From contig NZ_CAJXJS010000040.1 of NCBI RefSeq assembly GCF_913055165.1, positions 1 through 34,591 of the forward strand: 34,591 nt of DNA, given 5' to 3'. Positions 17,431-24,806 of the stretch are shown here, in pieces. The notes under the pieces are model-generated. The model made no database searches and had not been told where the DNA came from. It worked only from the letters and a program-made list of their open reading frames with translations. The translations under genes were made by a program, and so were the position numbers. Position 1 is the first letter of the stretch. Every line of letters starts with the position of its first letter. This stretch comes from an uncultured Devosia sp. GTDB lineage: Bacteria > Pseudomonadota > Alphaproteobacteria > Rhizobiales > Devosiaceae.

Positions 17431-19748
17431 CCTTCGCGCCGGTGCTGCTGAACTGGCAGGATAGCGTGCATTTCGCGGTCCGATATGGGACGGCTGAAGT
17501 AGTAGCCCTGGCCGTAGGTGCACCCCATGCTGGACAGGAGGCTGGCGGTTTCCTCGTCCTCCACACCTTCTGCAATGGTGAGCTTGTTCATCTTGCCGGC
17601 AAGCTCGATGATAGCAGCCAGCAGGCCCCGGTCGCTCGGTGACGTGCGATTGCGCACAAACCCCTGATCAATCTTGACCAGATCGAAGGGCAGGTCCCGA
17701 AAGTAGCTCAGCGACGAATAGCCAGTGCCGAAGTCGTCAATGGCGAGCCTCACACCCAGATTGCGCAATTGCCACATGATGTCATGCATGCGCGCAGGAT
17801 CCGTCACGCGGCTGCTCTCGGTGATCTCGAGTTCCAGGCGGGACGCGGGCAGACCCGAGCGCTGAAGGGCGATCGCCACCGTGGTGACGATGTCGGCGTG
17901 CTGGAACTGGATGGGCGAGACATTGACGGCCACAGTAACCGGGCTGGGCCAACTGGCCGCCTGTTGGCAGGCTTCCCCCAAAATCCACCGGCCCAGCTCG
18001 ACAATGAGACCCGTCTCCTCGGCCAAGGGGATGAACTCAGCAGGAGAGACCGCGCCCAGTTCGGGATGATCCCAGCGCATCAGAGCCTCGGCGCCGATGA
18101 TTTCGCGGTTCTGCAGGCTCACCTGTGGCTGGAAGATCAGGCGCAGTTGATTGCGTCCCAAGGCGCGGCGCAGGTCGCGGTCGAGCCGGCGGTGCCGGTC
18201 GAGTGCTGTCTGGTCTGCCGGACTGAAGCCGCGGTACCGAACGCGATCGCTTCGTGCCTGAATCAAGGCAATCTCGGCCTGGTTGAGCAGCTCCTCGCGC
18301 GTGTCGGCACCGGCCGCGTAGCCGGTGACTATCTCGATATACAAATGGTGCCCATCGACATGGTACTCCCCGGACAGAGCTGCATTGAGCCGCCTGACGC
18401 GCTGGGCAATGCCGTCGGCATCGCCATCGTCATCACGCAGCAGCGCAAAGCTGTTGGGGGCGGTACGGGCGACGTGGCGAAATCCGGCATGGCTCAGGCG
18501 ATGTGCCACCTGCAGCAGGACCTTTTCCACCACGTCATGTCCCAGCGTGGCGCGCAACTCATCGGTCGCCTGCACTTGAGCCAATAGCAGCAATTGTGAA
18601 ACGTCCGGCGCCGGCAATTCCACAAGGCCCTGGCGCGAGAGAAGTCCGGTGGCGGCATCGTGGGTGGCCAGAAACTCCAGGCGTTGCTGGGCGGAACGCC
18701 GGGCCAGGAGATGGTTGTAGCCGTTGTCTGCCATGGCGAGACCAAGCAGCATGACAAGGCCAACGTGCAGGCCCGCCGTGTCGATGAGAAGACCTGCCTG
18801 GTCGTAGGCGATCAGCGCCAGAATCTCGCCGCACAGGGCGACGACGCTCAGCGTTGCCAGCACACCGGGCAAGTAGGACTTGCGCCGGCGCAGAAGCAGC
18901 AAAAATGCCAATACCGACACGATCACCAGTGCGGGGATCCCACCCCAATCAACCAGGATGCGCCCCGACTTGAGAGTTTCGAGGGCCAGGGCCTGCAGCA
19001 CGGGTCCGGGAATGACTCCGTAGCGCGGTACCGTGAAGAAATCGCGCAGTTCTATGGCCGTGGCACCAACGATGATCTGCTTTCCTGCCAGGACAGTCGG
19101 GTCGATGCGGCCATAGAGGACGTCGATGAAGCTGACGCGCTGCAGACCGTGAAGGTCCAGGCCGAAATCGACCTCCAGGGTTTCGGGCAGAGCCTGAGCG
19201 GGCCGTGCAAGCTGCACCGCCAAGGCGGGTATCGTGCCGGCATTATCGGTTGCGGCGATGGGCAGACGCCGGGCCATGCCGGTGAAGGGGTCGAGCAGGA
19301 CGTTGACGAGAACAGGGTCCGCAGCGGCCGCGAACTCGGGTAATGGCCGCGAAAAATGCAGACTGCCATCGGCGTTGGTCTGCGCAAATGCGGCAAGCCA
19401 GGCGTAGCCGCCGGCACGCTCCAGAGCTGCAGTGAAAAGAGCGTCGTCGAACGCGTCCCGGCTACTGGAAAAGTCGATGTCGAATGCGACCTCGTCGACG
19501 CCTGCTTCCATGAGCTTGTCGAGAAGGGCAGCGTGCAGGCTCCGTGGCCATGGCCAGACGCCGACCTGATCAAGGCTTTCGCTGTCGATTTCGACGACGA
19601 CGGTTCCCTCGCCAACCGGGCGCGAGGCCAACGCATAGCGCAGGTCTTCAAGGCGGCGATCGAGCGAAGCGAGCATGCCCGTCAAGGTCAATGCCAGCAG
19701 CAGCAATATCGTCGCGAGGGCAGCGCCCCATCTGATAATGTGCCGCAA
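17427..19748 (-). CDS. CHASE2-GGDEF(degenerate)-EAL membrane cyclic-di-GMP phosphodiesterase
   Basis: This 773-residue protein uses a TTG start (19748) with GGAGA 7 bases upstream; the following hydrophobic segment (9-26) supports it. A periplasmic CHASE2 sensor (about 30-260; VVVEIDSESLDQVGVWPWPR, AFDIDFSSSR, IIVGATA) is followed by three membrane segments (about 270-345). The GGDEF-like region (360-500) is degenerate: TAPNSFALL replaces GGDEF. The EAL domain (525-765) keeps its residues: E554-A-L, N609, E644, D671-D672, K692, E727 and E730, Q747. It should degrade cyclic di-GMP in response to a periplasmic signal. It converges on the FecR genes, which lie beside motAB. Confidence 0.93.
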   Translation of the reverse strand: MRHIIRWGAALATILLLLALTLTGMLASLDRRLEDLRYALASRPVGEGTVVVEIDSESLDQVGVWPWPRSLHAALLDKLMEAGVDEVAFDIDFSSSRDAFDDALFTAALERAGGYAWLAAFAQTNADGSLHFSRPLPEFAAAADPVLVNVLLDPFTGMARRLPIAATDNAGTIPALAVQLARPAQALPETLEVDFGLDLHGLQRVSFIDVLYGRIDPTVLAGKQIIVGATAIELRDFFTVPRYGVIPGPVLQALALETLKSGRILVDWGGIPALVIVSVLAFLLLLRRRKSYLPGVLATLSVVALCGEILALIAYDQAGLLIDTAGLHVGLVMLLGLAMADNGYNHLLARRSAQQRLEFLATHDAATGLLSRQGLVELPAPDVSQLLLLAQVQATDELRATLGHDVVEKVLLQVAHRLSHAGFRHVARTAPNSFALLRDDDGDADGIAQRVRRLNAALSGEYHVDGHHLYIEIVTGYAAGADTREELLNQAEIALIQARSDRVRYRGFSPADQTALDRHRRLDRDLRRALGRNQLRLIFQPQVSLQNREIIGAEALMRWDHPELGAVSPAEFIPLAEETGLIVELGRWILGEACQQAASWPSPVTVAVNVSPIQFQHADIVTTVAIALQRSGLPASRLELEITESSRVTDPARMHDIMWQLRNLGVRLAIDDFGTGYSSLSYFRDLPFDLVKIDQGFVRNRTSPSDRGLLAAIIELAGKMNKLTIAEGVEDEETASLLSSMGCTYGQGYYFSRPISDREMHAILPVQQHRREG

Positions 19749-19829
19749 ATAATTTCTCCGAGCCGGACAAGGACTTTAGCCCCAAGTGCACTGACATCCG
19801 GTTAAGACCGAGATTTGCCGGATCAAGGC

Positions 19830-19855
19830 GGAACGCAGCGGCCAGCTACAACGTT
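19830..19855 (+). promoter_or_regulatory. EcfG-type general stress promoter of the DUF1328 gene
   Basis: GGAAC (19830-19834), 17 bases, CGTT (19852-19855): a perfect match, ending 37 bases before the ATG at 19893. DUF1328 genes fit a stress regulon. Confidence 0.87.
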
Positions 19856-19892
19856 TGCAGCTCAGTTCCACGGGATAAGGCCGCGTTCTGCC

Positions 19893-20066
19893 ATGCTGCA
19901 ACTCTTGCTCATCCTCGTTGTCGTTGCCCTGGTGGCTGGTGCCATGGGTTTTTCCGGCCTGGCGGGTGCGGCGGCTACGCTCGCCAAGATTGTTGCCGGC
20001 ATCATGCTGATCGGGATTGTGATCATCCTCATCATGGCCATGATGGGATTGGCGATCCTATTCTAG
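19893..20066 (+). CDS. DUF1328 (YtjA-like) small membrane protein
   Basis: This 57-residue protein consists of two membrane segments: LLLILVVVALVAGAMGFSG and AGAAATLAKIVAGIMLIGIVIILIMAMM. The GFSGLAGAAATLAKI joint is the DUF1328 signature. Its function is unknown. The ATG at 19893 is taken because the family begins MLxxx; upstream codons of the open frame lie over the promoter. A perfect EcfG promoter precedes it. It ends 13 bases from the convergent ABC permease gene. Confidence 0.92.
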   Translation: MLQLLLILVVVALVAGAMGFSGLAGAAATLAKIVAGIMLIGIVIILIMAMMGLAILF

Positions 20067-20079
20067 CCGGGGCGCTGCG

Positions 20080-21621
20080 CTATTTCCCACGCGGAGCCAG
20101 CAAGCGGGCAAGGCCAAGAGTGCCAACAGCCAGAATGGCTGGAGCAACGGCCAGTATGGGGATGCCCGCTGCCCACAACGCACCCGTGCCAGCCCAGAGA
20201 ATTGACGAGAAGGCCTCGCACAGCGTTGCAGCGCGCGAGGCAACCTGGCGGCGCCGGAACATGGAGCGTTTGGCGGTCACGCGGAACCAGAGCTGAATGG
20301 CAGTAGATGCTGCCGCGGCAAGGGACGCACAGATCGCCGTGATCAGGGCCATTGGCCAGGCGCTGAAAGCCATGAAGGCCAAAAGCGGCGCCATGAGCAC
20401 GAGGATGACGATGAGCACGGCCTCGATCTTGGCGCGCAGAATGCTCGCAGTGCTGAGGGGGGCAGTGGCGACCAAGTCGTGAGCGTCTTCGCCGGAGATG
20501 GCCAGCCAGGCCAGACCGCCGGCCAATTGTCCGCAGGCCATGATCAGCACCGGCACGATGACCACGAAGGTCCCGTCGCCCGAGGCGGAGCCGTAGTTGA
20601 TCCACAGCAGCAGGGCCGGTGGTACCAGATAGAGCAATTGCATCAAGGTCTGCGAGAGGAGCCAGGGGTCGCGCTGAAGCAGCAGGAATTCCTTGCGCCT
20701 GAGGGCCTGTCGCTGGCTGGCGGGGCGGAAGGCCTTGGGTGAGGGGCGCCGCTGGCTGCGCACCTGATTGAGCCCCGCGGCGGCGGTCGCGAGCCGGCCA
20801 TAACTGGGCGCAATCAGCAAGACCGTCACGATCAGCGCCGCCAGTGCGGCGCTCACCAGCAGCAGCGCAGGTAGCGGCTCGCCCAATACCGCTCGCGCTG
20901 GCAACCAAAGGAGACTATCTGTTCCCGGTGCGGCGTCGATGATTTCCTGGGACTGAAAGAAGGCCAGGCGTGAAAACCCGTCGTGGGAAAGAATGGCGGC
21001 CGCCTGCACCCCGATGACGAAACCTGCGCCGACGATGCCGGCGACGACCTGTGCTATCAGGCGCGTTCGTCGCGGACCTGTTAGGCGGAACAGGAGCCGC
21101 GTTATGATCATGGCGATGGCCACGGAGAGGGCCGACAGAGCCAATAGCACGAGGACTGCGGAGAGCCAGCGTGGGCCGTCCTGCGCCACGAGAGCGATGA
21201 CCAGTGGGCTGATCAGCAGGAGCCCGAGCAGTGTGGTGCTCACGAACACCGTTCCGGCGCGGACCGCAAACAGGCGTGCACTGGAGGCGGGGGACGAGAG
21301 GATGAGATCGAGGTCGGAGCGGCCATAATAGACCCGTGTCACCGCCTCGAGCGCCTGGGACAGGGTGACGGCCCAAAAGAGCAGGCCGATGCCCGAGATG
21401 AGGACCAGTGCCTGCTTGTCGATGACAATCCCTGCCTGGACCCACGGACGGACGGAGAACCAGGCGATCAGCAGCATGATCCCGAAGACTGCGCCGCCGC
21501 CGACGATCCAGCCGACCAGGCGGGTGCGGCGTCCACCGGTCATCATGGCCAGTGCGTCGCGCCAGGCGAGGCGCAGCTCATGGGCAGCAAGCCAGGGCAG
21601 GGAGGCGGGGGCGAGGTTCAC
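20080..21621 (-). CDS. ABC transporter permease (ABC-2 type exporter)
   Basis: This 513-residue protein has about ten to twelve hydrophobic segments, for example VGGGAVFGIMLLIAW, LISGIGLLFWAVTLS and TLLGLLLISPLVIALVA, with basic intervening loops. The GTG start (21621) overlaps the TGA of the ATPase gene (GTGA), a translationally coupled pair. It resembles large exporter permeases of ABC-2 type; substrate is unknown. With the ATPase it makes a complete minimal two-component exporter. No signal peptide or substrate-binding protein is near, supporting an export role. Confidence 0.85.
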   Translation of the reverse strand: MNLAPASLPWLAAHELRLAWRDALAMMTGGRRTRLVGWIVGGGAVFGIMLLIAWFSVRPWVQAGIVIDKQALVLISGIGLLFWAVTLSQALEAVTRVYYGRSDLDLILSSPASSARLFAVRAGTVFVSTTLLGLLLISPLVIALVAQDGPRWLSAVLVLLALSALSVAIAMIITRLLFRLTGPRRTRLIAQVVAGIVGAGFVIGVQAAAILSHDGFSRLAFFQSQEIIDAAPGTDSLLWLPARAVLGEPLPALLLVSAALAALIVTVLLIAPSYGRLATAAAGLNQVRSQRRPSPKAFRPASQRQALRRKEFLLLQRDPWLLSQTLMQLLYLVPPALLLWINYGSASGDGTFVVIVPVLIMACGQLAGGLAWLAISGEDAHDLVATAPLSTASILRAKIEAVLIVILVLMAPLLAFMAFSAWPMALITAICASLAAAASTAIQLWFRVTAKRSMFRRRQVASRAATLCEAFSSILWAGTGALWAAGIPILAVAPAILAVGTLGLARLLAPRGK

Positions 21622-22370
21622 GCGGCGTCCTGCCCGACGGCCTGGCCTTCGGCCACAAGGTCGAGAAAGATCTCCTCAAGCGTGGTTTCCCGGCCAATCC
21701 GGGTGCGCAGCTCGGCCAGGGTCCCTTCGGCGATCAGCCGGCCGCCGGAAATGACACCGATGCGTTCGGCCATCCTTTCGGCCACTTCGAGGATGTGGGT
21801 GGTCATGATGACGGTGACGCCGGCGGCGGTTTTGGCGCGCAGCACGTCCTTGACCTGGCGGGCTGACCCCGCATCAAGGCCGGTCAGGGGCTCATCGAGA
21901 ATGATGAGGTCGGGATCGTGAACAAGCGCGCCGGCCAGGGCAACCTTCTGCAGCATGCCCTTGGAGAAGCCGCCGCAGAGTTCGTTCGCATGGGGAGCAA
22001 GGCCCAGCCAGTCTACCAGTTCATGCGCCGACTGGCGGGCCTGTGCGGGCTCGACCTGCCATAGGCCCGCGACGAAATCGAGATATTCGAGCGGGGTCAA
22101 CCTGTGATAGACCATGGGCTCGTCGGACACCCACGCCATGCGGCGTTTGGCGGCCACCGGTTCGGCCAGCGCGTCTATGCCCAGGACGGAGATAGAGCCC
22201 GCGTCCGGCCTCAATAGCCCCGCTACCATGCGCAGGATGGTGGTCTTGCCCGCGCCATTAGGGCCAAGCAAGGCGTAGAACTCGCCGGTCCGGATGGTCA
22301 GGTCGACGCCCTTGACCACGGGGCGATCGAAGGACTTGTGCAGGCCTGCAATGGAAAGGGCGGCGGGCAT
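21618..22370 (-). CDS. ABC transporter ATP-binding protein
   Basis: This 250-residue ATPase has Walker A GPNGAGKT (36-43), the Q-loop region reading WVSDEPMVYHRLTPLEYL with Asp in place of the usual Gln, signature GGFSKGM (133-139, a permissible variant of LSGGQ), Walker B DLIILDEP (154-161), D-loop GLDA and the switch His in TTH (190-192). It starts at the ATG at 22370 with AGGAG 6 bases upstream. It is first in a two-gene unit whose second gene encodes the permease, with a 4-base overlap. The substrate is not evident. Confidence 0.93.
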   Translation of the reverse strand: MPAALSIAGLHKSFDRPVVKGVDLTIRTGEFYALLGPNGAGKTTILRMVAGLLRPDAGSISVLGIDALAEPVAAKRRMAWVSDEPMVYHRLTPLEYLDFVAGLWQVEPAQARQSAHELVDWLGLAPHANELCGGFSKGMLQKVALAGALVHDPDLIILDEPLTGLDAGSARQVKDVLRAKTAAGVTVIMTTHILEVAERMAERIGVISGGRLIAEGTLAELRTRIGRETTLEEIFLDLVAEGQAVGQDAA

Positions 22371-22446
22371 GGCGGCTCCTGTGAGAGTGAGGACGCTAGC
22401 CTCGCCGCCCTTTCGGTCAAGTGAATGGCAATCGTTAACGAAAGCC

Positions 22447-22899
22447 TCAGGCGGTGGCGAGCGCGCTTTCCACGATGGTGAGGGTCACATCGACATTGCC
22501 GCGGGTGGCATTGGAATAGGGGCAGACCTGGTGGGCCTTGTGGACCAGGTCTTCGGCCTGTGCCTGATCAAAGCCTGGAATAGCCACCTTGAGTTCAACA
22601 GCGATGTTGTAGCCAGGGGCCCTGGCATTTTCGCCGAAGGAAACGGCCGCATCAATCGTGGTTTCGTCGGGGATCTTGACCTTCTCGCCGCGACCAACGG
22701 CCTTGAGGGCACCGAGGAAACAGGCGGAGTATCCAGCTGCGAAGAGCTGCTCGGGATTGGTACCGGGGCCGTCATTGCCGCCCATGGCCTTCGGTGTATC
22801 GAGAGTGATCTCCAGACGGCCATCATCGGTCTTGCTGGTGCCGGTGCGGCCGCCGGTGGTGTGGGCGTGGGCAGTGTAGATGGCTGACTTGATGCTCAT
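22447..22899 (-). CDS. ohr: Organic hydroperoxide resistance protein
   Basis: This 150-residue protein belongs to the Ohr subgroup of the OsmC family: IYTAHAHTTGGRTG, the first catalytic cysteine in AAGYSACFLGAL (C60), the second in HQVCPYSNATRGN (C126), and VDVTLTIV. Ohr reduces organic and lipid hydroperoxides with dihydrolipoamide-type thiols. The ATG at 22899 has AAAGGAG 7 bases upstream; the open frame extends upstream to 23481 but would overlap ohrR and is a shadow. It is divergent from ohrR, with shared operators between. Confidence 0.95.
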   Translation of the reverse strand: MSIKSAIYTAHAHTTGGRTGTSKTDDGRLEITLDTPKAMGGNDGPGTNPEQLFAAGYSACFLGALKAVGRGEKVKIPDETTIDAAVSFGENARAPGYNIAVELKVAIPGFDQAQAEDLVHKAHQVCPYSNATRGNVDVTLTIVESALATA

Positions 22900-22936
22900 T
22901 GGAAAGCTCCTTTGCGTGGATGGCAATATGAGTATC

Positions 22937-22969
22937 GCACAATTAAATTGTGCACAATGGAATTTTGTG
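22937..22969. promoter_or_regulatory. Two OhrR-type operators between ohr and ohrR
   Basis: GCACAATT-A-AATTGTGC (22937-22953) is a perfect 17-base palindrome. A second, imperfect one (CACAA-N7-TTGTG, 22953-22969) abuts it. The ACAATT/AATTGT core fits known OhrR operators. Placement between divergent ohr and ohrR implies control of both. Confidence 0.85.
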
Positions 22970-23001
22970 TGATAGCTTCGTGACTGAGAATGAGGTCGCC
23001 C

Positions 23002-23451
23002 ATGGCCGATCAGCCTATGCCCACAATCGACCAGATGTTGTGCTTTGCAGTCTACTCGGCGGGGCATGCCTTTACGCGCTATTACAAGCCCCGGCTGGAC
23101 GCACTCGACCTGACCTATCCGCAATATTTGGTGTTCCTTGTGCTTTGGGAGCGGGATGATCTGACGGTCAAGGCGCTGGGGGACAAGTTGTTCCTCGACT
23201 CCGGCACGATCACGCCGCTGATCAAGCGCTTGGAGGCAAGGGGCCTTGTCGAGCGCCGGCGTGACGAGGACGATGAACGTCAGGTGCGCATTCGACTGAC
23301 CGGCGAGGGTAGGGCGCTCAAGGCCAAGGCGCAGAGCATTCCGCTTGCAGTGGTGCAGGGAAGCGGGCTGACGCTCGAGGGAGTCGATGCTCTGCGCCGC
23401 GAACTGATGGCGCTTCGGGACCGGCTGGATGGGATGGAGCGGGGTAGCTAG
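23002..23451 (+). CDS. ohrR: MarR-family peroxide-sensing repressor OhrR
   Basis: This 149-residue MarR-family protein has the reactive cysteine near its N-terminus ([12 protein letters not shown]14), the helix [30 protein letters not shown], recognition region [30 protein letters not shown] and the wing VRIRLTGEG. Oxidation of the cysteine by organic peroxides releases DNA and induces ohr. The ATG at 23002 has GAGG 6 bases upstream; an ATG 12 bases earlier is possible. Divergent ohr with palindromes between the genes supports the assignment. Confidence 0.95.
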   Translation: MADQPMPTIDQMLCFAVYSAGHAFTRYYKPRLDALDLTYPQYLVFLVLWERDDLTVKALGDKLFLDSGTITPLIKRLEARGLVERRRDEDDERQVRIRLTGEGRALKAKAQSIPLAVVQGSGLTLEGVDALRRELMALRDRLDGMERGS

Positions 23452-23542
23452 TCCGGCAAGGCTTTGTTCACCATGCCGCATGGACCTGGGTAACCAGATG
23501 TTGCCGATCGTCGAATAGCCTCGCGAATGATTGGAGGTCCCG

Positions 23543-23758
23543 ATGCAGATTGGTGGAGACTATCCCAGGCCCGTCATGATCAACGGATATGCTTGTCACA
23601 ATTGCGACGAGGTCAGCGCGGCGAAACGTGGCGAGGATCCATCGAAAGTGGCCGAGCCGTTTGAACCGGCCGTGGACTTTGGCGGCAGTCTCTCCGGGCG
23701 CCAAGTGGCTGTTGCGGCCTTGGCCGAGCCGCCGGCTCTCGTTGACAGATACGCCTGA
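23543..23758 (+). CDS. Small CxxC hypothetical protein
   Basis: This 71-residue protein starts at the ATG at 23543, with TTGGAGG about 6 bases upstream. It contains YPRPVMINGYACHNCDEV, a CxxC pair that might bind metal or be redox active, followed by AAKRGEDPSK and an acidic, then Ala-rich tail. I recall small rhizobial proteins with an NGYxCxNCxxVxxAKxxxDP pattern. The gene fills an otherwise empty stretch between ohrR and the convergent RNase T2 gene, with 3 bases between the two stops. No function is known. Confidence 0.6.
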   Translation: MQIGGDYPRPVMINGYACHNCDEVSAAKRGEDPSKVAEPFEPAVDFGGSLSGRQVAVAALAEPPALVDRYA

Positions 23759-23761
23759 TCC

Positions 23762-24739
23762 TCAACGCAATCCGACCGCATCGACCTGTCCGGACCGGCA
23801 GTCGCTTTCAGCCGGCTCCGCGGCCAGCATGAGCGGGCCCAGATCGTCGGGGCCAGTGATTTCTCCGGTGAGATTGATCTGCAGTTCTGTGATCAAGATA
23901 CGGTTGCCGTCTGGTGCGCAGCTCACCGCCACGCGGTCTCCAGCACCAGGTCCAAAGGCCCGATCGAAAGCGTTTCGAATCTGCGCCAAGGTGATGCGCT
24001 TGCCGATATTGCCTGCAAAGAGTTCAACGACTTCGGAGGTGTTGATCGCCAACATGAGATCGAGCGAGTCCGCGAAATAGTCACGCTGGCCGGTGCCATA
24101 GCAGGTGCCATGCTTGACCCATTCGTGGCGGTCGAGACCGGACTGGCTGCCGGGCATGACCTCGTCGAGGTCGCGGCGTTGCGCAATGGTGAGATCAAGC
24201 GCGGGCAGGTCCCGCCAGCGGCCGTCGCGACTGGCCCAGATGTCCCTTTGCGAGACGCCGCAATATTCGTTGCTGCGGGGCTGGGGCCAGAGGCCGTGCA
24301 GGGTGAAGTGGCTGGCTTCGAAGCTGTTCGGCTGTTGGTTGCGGCATTCCCGGACATGGGACACCGTTTCACAAAAGGCGGGTTGCCAATTGATGGCCAG
24401 CACATACTGGGTGCCGCGGTAAGACTGTGACGCCGATTGCTCTGAAGACGTGGCCGGCAAGTCCGCATTTGTCGCGCCGCAGTCCAGCTCGACCCAGCGA
24501 CGCCTGGGTTCAGCATCCGGGACGACGATGGAGAGGTGGGTTGGCGGGTTCTTGTTGGCAGCAACAAGCTCATAATTGGTGCCGGGCACCAGTTTGATAT
24601 CACCGGGATTGGTCTGGCGGCTGATCGATTGATAGGCCGGGCAGGCGGCGCTGGCGGTGAAGGTGCCAGCAAGCGGCACTTCGGCGATGGCGGGTCGGGC
24701 GAGGAGGGCGAGGGCCAGAACGATGATCGTGCGCAGCAT
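23762..24739 (-). CDS. RNase T2 family ribonuclease, exported
   Basis: This 325-residue protein has a signal peptide (about 1-19, ALLARPAIAEV), an N-terminal domain of about 90 residues (cysteines C33, C87) not part of the catalytic core, then the RNase T2 core from LAINWQPAFC (114-123). The two catalytic segments are intact: HFTLHGLWPQ with H148, and HEWVKHGTC (205-213) with H205, E206 and H210. It cleaves RNA through 2',3'-cyclic intermediates outside the cytoplasm. It follows cpdB on the same strand by 67 bases containing a hairpin; CpdB uses its products. GGAAGG precedes the ATG. Confidence 0.95.
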   Translation of the reverse strand: MLRTIIVLALALLARPAIAEVPLAGTFTASAACPAYQSISRQTNPGDIKLVPGTNYELVAANKNPPTHLSIVVPDAEPRRRWVELDCGATNADLPATSSEQSASQSYRGTQYVLAINWQPAFCETVSHVRECRNQQPNSFEASHFTLHGLWPQPRSNEYCGVSQRDIWASRDGRWRDLPALDLTIAQRRDLDEVMPGSQSGLDRHEWVKHGTCYGTGQRDYFADSLDLMLAINTSEVVELFAGNIGKRITLAQIRNAFDRAFGPGAGDRVAVSCAPDGNRILITELQINLTGEITGPDDLGPLMLAAEPAESDCRSGQVDAVGLR

Positions 24740-24759
24740 GGAGCCTTCCCTGAAATGAA

Positions 24760-24784
24760 TGGGGGAGCCTTAGCGGCTCCCCCA
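24760..24784 (-). terminator. Hairpin between cpdB and the RNase T2 gene
   Basis: On the minus strand TGGGGGAGCC and GGCTCCCCCA pair perfectly around a 5-base loop, followed by ATTCATTTC, a weak T-rich tract. It lies 22 bases after the cpdB stop. It may be a partial terminator that lowers RNase T2 expression relative to CpdB, or a stabilising 3' end. Confidence 0.7.
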
Positions 24785-24806
24785 AAGGATTGCAAAGTCC
24801 GAGCGA

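Noticed and set aside
18660..19343. Plus-strand open frame opposite the CHASE2/EAL gene
   Set aside because: The minus-strand protein has full domain motifs; this is a shadow.
19850..19869. Minus-strand GGAAC before CGTT near 19865
   Set aside because: Spacing is only 11 bases, so it is not an EcfG promoter.
22447..23481. 344-codon version of ohr
   Set aside because: The upstream part runs antisense through ohrR and the operators; Ohr proteins are near 140-150 residues.
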